A DNA stretch of 14,801 nt from positions 7,783 to 22,583 of the forward strand of contig JAPLZI010000062.1 in NCBI GenBank assembly GCA_026395095.1. Reading direction: 5' to 3'. How positions within the stretch are numbered: the first letter of the stretch is position 1; each line of letters opens with the position of its first letter. The notes beneath the pieces were generated by a model that searched no databases, had not been told where the DNA came from, and saw only the letters and a list, made by a program, of their open reading frames with translations. This stretch comes from Candidatus Tayloriibacteriota bacterium (lineage in GTDB: Bacteria; Patescibacteriota; Minisyncoccia; Phycocordibacterales; PALSA-1337). Positions 12,304 through 14,801 of the stretch are shown piece after piece. A program made the position numbers and the translations under genes.

Positions 12304-12865
12304 AATACTTCCTCACCACTCCTTTTACCACCGCCGCGATCTGCAACTCTTGTTCCGGGTAGATGGGCTTGTATTTTTTATTAGCTGCTTCGAGATAGGT
12401 CTTATCGCCCTTTTTGCGTAGGTACTTCATGGTCCACCCGCCGTCTATATTCGCGATGACTATGTCACCAGTCTTGGCCGATCGCCCACGCTCTACCATC
12501 ACTAGATCACCCTCATGAATACCCGCATCTATCATCGAATCACCCTTAACCTTCAAAAGGTATGAAACCTCCTTGTGGTCGAAAAGATATTCATTGATAT
12601 CTATAGTATCCAGCGTCTGGGCATCAGCCTCAGAAGGAAATCCTGCCTCCACTAGACCTAGAAGCGGAACTTCACTCAAGGCTCTGGCTGGAATGAGCCG
12701 GCCAGTCGTATCCTTCAGAACTGAACCTTCTTCTACTAGGCGATTAATGAGCTTGTATACGGCATTCTTGGACCTGAAGCCAACTAGCCTCATGATCTCC
12801 GCATAACTCGGCATGCGCTTCCTAGAAATATAGAAACTAAAAATTTTGTCCTTAGGTGATTTCAT
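12302..12865 (-). CDS. lexA: LexA repressor / S24-family autoprotease
   Basis: LexA represses DNA-damage genes and cleaves itself when RecA filaments form. The 187 residues start MKSPKDKIFSFYISRKRMPSYAEI. The N-terminal winged helix includes SYAEIMRLVGFRSKNAVYKLINRLVEEG (20-47), and the S24 peptidase half follows. The cleavage bond is A74-G75 (VEAG), the catalytic Ser is S110 (KGDSM) and the Lys is K147 (WTMKYL), so the autoprotease is intact. A longer reading from 12901 was rejected because it would translate the -10 element and the LexA box; the ATG at 12865 lies 10 nt after the -10 and is nearly leaderless. The box GTGAACGATAGTTCAC in the promoter indicates autoregulation. No other GAAC-N4-GTTC site was noticed in the window. 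Confidence 0.95.
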   Translation of the reverse strand: MKSPKDKIFSFYISRKRMPSYAEIMRLVGFRSKNAVYKLINRLVEEGSVLKDTTGRLIPARALSEVPLLGLVEAGFPSEADAQTLDTIDINEYLFDHKEVSYLLKVKGDSMIDAGIHEGDLVMVERGRSAKTGDIVIANIDGGWTMKYLRKKGDKTYLEAANKKYKPIYPEQELQIAAVVKGVVRKY

Positions 12866-12875
12866 TGATAACCAT

Positions 12876-12905
12876 ATTATAAGTGAACTATCGTTCACCA
12901 TGCAA
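12876..12905 (-). promoter_or_regulatory. lexA promoter
   Basis: On the minus strand, TTGCAT (12900-12905), an 18-bp spacer and a perfect TATAAT (12876-12881). The LexA box fills almost the whole spacer. The ATG follows 10 nt after the -10. Confidence 0.65.
12883..12898. promoter_or_regulatory. LexA box (operator)
   Basis: The minus strand reads GTGAACGATAGTTCAC, a perfect 6+6 inverted repeat that contains GAAC-N4-GTTC, the form of operator known for LexA of Gram-positive bacteria. Its place between -35 and -10 fits repression by blocking RNA polymerase. Confidence 0.85.
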
Positions 12906-12939
12906 CGGCGATGTTGTGGATAACTTGAAAGTCTTGAGC

Positions 12940-13398
12940 TTATCTTTCTATCTCATAATAAAAAGGTATTCCCTTCTTGGCCATCTCTACCCTTTTAATA
13001 ATTCTTTTTGCCATAGGACCAAGCATAGATAATGCATCGTGCACCGCTACGAATAAATGAGCGTCAATCTCTTTTTTCTCTAGCTTGATCTTGTCGATCT
13101 GCTCATTCGTTAGTACTCCGCCGTTAAATACAAACTGAACGCTTTCTCCATTGCCGTTAATATCCGGTAAATAGTCGACGCAGAGAAAATCCAGTTTTGT
13201 TAGCTTCAAGCCTATCTCTTCTTTCACCTCTCGTATACAAGCCTCGCGCGGCGACTCATCCTTGTCCACAGTGCCGCCAGGCGTATTCCAATAATCCTTG
13301 TAGTTTGGCTTAACCAAAAGTAGTTCGTGCTTTCTATTAAATAGAAGCACCCCTGCGCCCATTCGCTTGCGCGGCAATTTCGCGTAATATTCTTTCAT
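12940..13398 (-). CDS. Nudix hydrolase
   Basis: Nudix enzymes hydrolyse nucleoside diphosphates linked to another group, often damaged or surplus nucleotides. The 152 residues carry a complete Nudix box from G42 to L64: Gly, five residues, E48, seven residues, then R56-E57-V-K-E60-E61-I-G63-L. The preceding YWNTPGG and the GAGVLLFNRKHELLLVKP strand pair (14-31) are typical. The C-terminal third is helical and Lys-rich. The substrate cannot be read from the sequence; MutT-like or mRNA-decapping roles are possibilities. An extended -10 ends 11 nt before the ATG and no Shine-Dalgarno is present. It stands 75 nt upstream of lexA on the same strand and may be read through into it. Confidence 0.92.
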   Translation of the reverse strand: MKEYYAKLPRKRMGAGVLLFNRKHELLLVKPNYKDYWNTPGGTVDKDESPREACIREVKEEIGLKLTKLDFLCVDYLPDINGNGESVQFVFNGGVLTNEQIDKIKLEKKEIDAHLFVAVHDALSMLGPMAKRIIKRVEMAKKGIPFYYEIER

Positions 13399-13409
13399 TT
13401 GAAGGGACT

Positions 13410-13418
13410 ATTTTAGCA
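13410..13418 (-). promoter_or_regulatory. Extended -10 promoter element of the Nudix gene
   Basis: On the minus strand the bases read TGCTAAAAT. The hexamer ends 11 nt before the ATG, giving a predicted leader of about 5 nt. Confidence 0.5.
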
Positions 13419-13474
13419 CAAGCCAATACACATTAACTAAAAAATATGTTGAAAACTTATTATTACATTCTCTG

Positions 13475-13545
13475 CGGGCGATGGAGGAATCGGACCTCCG
13501 TCATTCGTTTTGGAGACGAAAGTTTTACCATTAAACTAATCGCCC
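13475..13545 (-). tRNA. tRNA-Trp, anticodon CCA
   Basis: A 71-nt cloverleaf: acceptor GGGCGAT/ATCGCCC with discriminator G, D-arm GTTT-AATGGTA-AAAC, anticodon stem TTCGT/ACGAA with loop CTCCAAA (anticodon CCA), a short variable region TGAC, and T-stem GGAGG/CCTCC. No CCA end is encoded. The T-loop is TCCGATT rather than TTCGATT, so position 55, normally pseudouridine, is C. A TATACT -10 lies about 17 nt upstream. Positions 36-38 are AAA, as in MiaA substrates. Confidence 0.95.
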
Positions 13546-13572
13546 ATTTATGGGGCTATGAAAGTATAACAA

Positions 13573-13700
13573 GAAAATCCGATAAAGGAACTACTCCCGA
13601 GGGACATTCCCAGCGGGAGCCATCATATTATGGTTATTCTTTAGGCACAAAATCGATACAGCAGTGGAGTTCCGAGGGAGCAGTTCCTATCGAGGATTTC
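13573..13700. other. 128-bp inverted-repeat element with two competing folds
   Basis: The outer arms (13573-13604 and 13671-13700) pair over about 25 positions, including GGAACT/AGTTCC and CTCCC/GGGAG, with small bulges. CTCCC (13594-13598) can instead pair locally with GGGAG (13615-13619) in a tight hairpin that has an inner GGGA-CAT-TCCC stem. It fills the space between rpmG and tRNA-Trp. It could be a structured RNA on either strand, a processing element of the rpmG/tRNA-Trp transcript, or a MITE-like remnant; no target-site duplication is seen. Confidence 0.5.
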
Positions 13701-13705
13701 AGCTG

Positions 13706-13861
13706 TTATTTCTTCGCCTCCTTGAAAGTCACATGTTTGCGCAATTTAGCGCTGTATTTCTTTAGTTCGATCTTACGCTCAACCTTCTTCTTATTCTTGC
13801 GCGTCCAATAAACCTCGCCGGTTTCCTTGTTTTTGATCTGTATGAGTGAATCTTGTGACAT
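13706..13861 (-). CDS. rpmG: 50S ribosomal protein bL33
   Basis: This 51-residue basic protein reads MSQDSLIQIKNKETGEVYWTRKNKKK and ends YSAKLRKHVTFKEAKK. It matches the bL33 pattern of a strand pair with TGxxYxTxKNK followed by the conserved KYxxxLRKHVxFKEAK tail. It has no cysteines, so it is the zinc-independent form. bL33 sits near the exit-site side of the large subunit. It is small enough to be missed by length filters. The start gives the family's usual length. It is divergent from alr, with 73 bp between start codons. On its 3' side lies an inverted-repeat element and then tRNA-Trp on the same strand. Confidence 0.95.
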   Translation of the reverse strand: MSQDSLIQIKNKETGEVYWTRKNKKKVERKIELKKYSAKLRKHVTFKEAKK

Positions 13862-13899
13862 ATATTTACTTTAAAATTGTTGGCACACTATATCCTAAC

Positions 13900-13928
13900 T
13901 TGTCAGTTCGCGCAAGCGAGCGTAGAAT
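13900..13928 (+). promoter_or_regulatory. alr promoter (leaderless)
   Basis: TTGTCA (13900-13905, five of six), exactly 17 bp, then TAGAAT (13923-13928, five of six). The -10 ends 6 nt before the alr ATG, so transcription should begin at the start codon. Confidence 0.7.
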
Positions 13929-13934
13929 GGCCAA

Positions 13935-14801
13935 ATGAGACGACTCCTCTATTGGCTATCCAGAAAGCGTTTCCCATATGAACCCCTTATTTCAGTTACC
14001 ATCTCCAAACAACGACTTCTTCATAACCTGAATGAATTCCGCAAGCTCATTCCGCATGGCGTAATAGCTCCTGTCCTTAAGAGCAACGCCTATGGGCATG
14101 GCCTTCTCGAAATAGCTAACATTCTTAAGAATGATCCCAAAATCCCATTTTTTGTAGTTGATTCATATTTTGAAGCAGTCGCTCTTCGTGCTAGAGGCAT
14201 CAAAAAGCCGCTTCTCGTCATCGGTTACACCAGACCGCGGACTATCATTGAATCTGAACTCCGAAATACTGCCTTTACAATCACGAGTATAGATACATTA
14301 AAAGCATTACGGGATGTCAATTCAACTATTTATGTTCATCTCAAGATAGACACGGGTATGCGCCGCCAAGGGATCCTCATTGAGGAAGTGCCATACGCGA
14401 AGGAGATCCTAGAAAAAAACCAGTTGATCTCCTTGCAAGGAATATGTACACATCTTTGTGATGCTGATAATCCAGATGAAACATTTACAGAAATACAAAC
14501 CGACCACTGGAACAAGGTCGTCGCTGAATTTAAGAATGCTTTTCCGCATATTTGGTATTTTCATGCCGCCGCGACTGACGGATCGAGACTTAGCGAAGAC
14601 ATTCATGCGAATGTTGTCAGATTAGGAATTGGTCTATATGGTCTCACCGGAAACGAAGATCTCAATAAGACCTTGGATCTATTGCCTGTGCTGGAGATGA
14701 CGACCATCATAACTGGCATGAAAATGTTGCTTCGAGGCGAAACAGTCGGCTATGGAAATACATTTAAGGCCGAGGATGATCTTTGCATCGCCACAATTCC
14801 A
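13935..14801 (+). CDS. alr: Alanine racemase (partial, 3' end outside the window)
   Basis: Alr interconverts L- and D-alanine with pyridoxal phosphate, supplying D-Ala for peptidoglycan. The 289 visible residues have no stop before the right edge. FPYEPLISVTISKQRLLHNLNEFRKL leads into PVLKSNAYGHG, where K49 is the cofactor-binding lysine. Then come HLKIDTGMRRQG (about 143-154), THLCDADNPD, HAAATDGSR, VVRLGIGLYGL and ETVGYGNTF, whose Tyr (about 273) is the expected second catalytic base. The TIM-barrel half is nearly complete; the C-terminal beta domain is cut off. The ATG at 13935 is chosen because the frame is open from there, a 5/6-5/6 promoter ends 6 nt upstream, and the extra N-terminal MRRLLYWLSRKR precedes the conserved FPYEPL. 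Synthesis of D-Ala is consistent with a walled cell. Confidence 0.93.
   Translation, partial: MRRLLYWLSRKRFPYEPLISVTISKQRLLHNLNEFRKLIPHGVIAPVLKSNAYGHGLLEIANILKNDPKIPFFVVDSYFEAVALRARGIKKPLLVIGYTRPRTIIESELRNTAFTITSIDTLKALRDVNSTIYVHLKIDTGMRRQGILIEEVPYAKEILEKNQLISLQGICTHLCDADNPDETFTEIQTDHWNKVVAEFKNAFPHIWYFHAAATDGSRLSEDIHANVVRLGIGLYGLTGNEDLNKTLDLLPVLEMTTIITGMKMLLRGETVGYGNTFKAEDDLCIATIP

Noticed and set aside
12866..12901. A longer lexA reading frame starting at 12901
   Set aside because: It would translate the LexA box and the TATAAT -10. The family-like N-terminus begins at the ATG at 12865.
13446..13811. A 121-residue plus-strand ORF
   Set aside because: It reads antisense through tRNA-Trp, the inverted-repeat element and rpmG, so it is a shadow.
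1..14801. CRISPR arrays, insertion sequences, rRNA genes or prophage genes
   Set aside because: I found no regularly spaced repeats, transposase motifs, rRNA signatures or phage structural genes.

Overview
This window looks like a stretch of a small bacterial genome of the Candidate Phyla Radiation (Patescibacteria, most like Parcubacteria-type lineages). That is an inference from protein style: a zinc-free bL33, a single-zinc-finger TopA, a histidine phosphatase with an AHG in place of RHG, a zeta-type kinase, few Shine-Dalgarno sequences and compact spacing. The genetic code is standard, since UGA is used as an ordinary stop (dprA, rarA, the zeta-like gene).

Layout. Bases 1-494 hold the N-terminal part of serS (minus strand, runs off the left edge). 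dprA (660-1532) and topA (1592-3877) follow on the plus strand, then an orphan single-domain response regulator (3970-4365) with its own promoter and terminator. parB is convergent to it (4458-5432, minus). A tRNA-Leu(CAA) at 5487-5568 starts a tight plus-strand run: a CPBP membrane protease, an endonuclease/exonuclease/phosphatase-family enzyme, and miaA. miaA is split by a frameshift near 7323-7335 and overlaps the convergent rarA (7948-9111, minus) by 18 bp.

Bases 9127-11056 (minus) form an accessory module, read in transcript order: a histidine phosphatase, a shortened zeta-like kinase, a 56-residue protein that overlaps the kinase stop by ATGA, a 70-bp remnant of a second histidine phosphatase, and a GrpB-like protein. 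Divergent from the phosphatase is a compact unit made of promoter, about 120-nt RNA and terminator (about 11093-11213) that I read as a small RNA gene. Two unrecognised plus-strand genes follow (11300-11698 and 11861-12244), each closed by a strong terminator. Then come lexA with a LexA box inside its promoter, a Nudix hydrolase, tRNA-Trp(CCA), a 128-bp inverted-repeat element with two competing folds, rpmG (bL33) and the start of alr (plus, runs off the right edge).

How it fits together. Several genes have a -10 element only 6-12 nt before the start codon (serS, parB, the zeta-like gene, lexA, the Nudix gene, alr), so leaderless or nearly leaderless mRNAs appear common. DprA, TopA, RarA and LexA cover recombination, supercoiling, stalled-fork maintenance and the damage response. 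MiaA, tRNA-Leu(CAA) and tRNA-Trp(CCA) are linked because both tRNAs carry the A36-A37-A38 signature of MiaA substrates. The most unusual regions are the phosphatase/zeta/56-residue module with its paralogue remnant, the orphan small RNA, a 14-base motif placed identically behind two promoters, and the inverted-repeat element beside tRNA-Trp.
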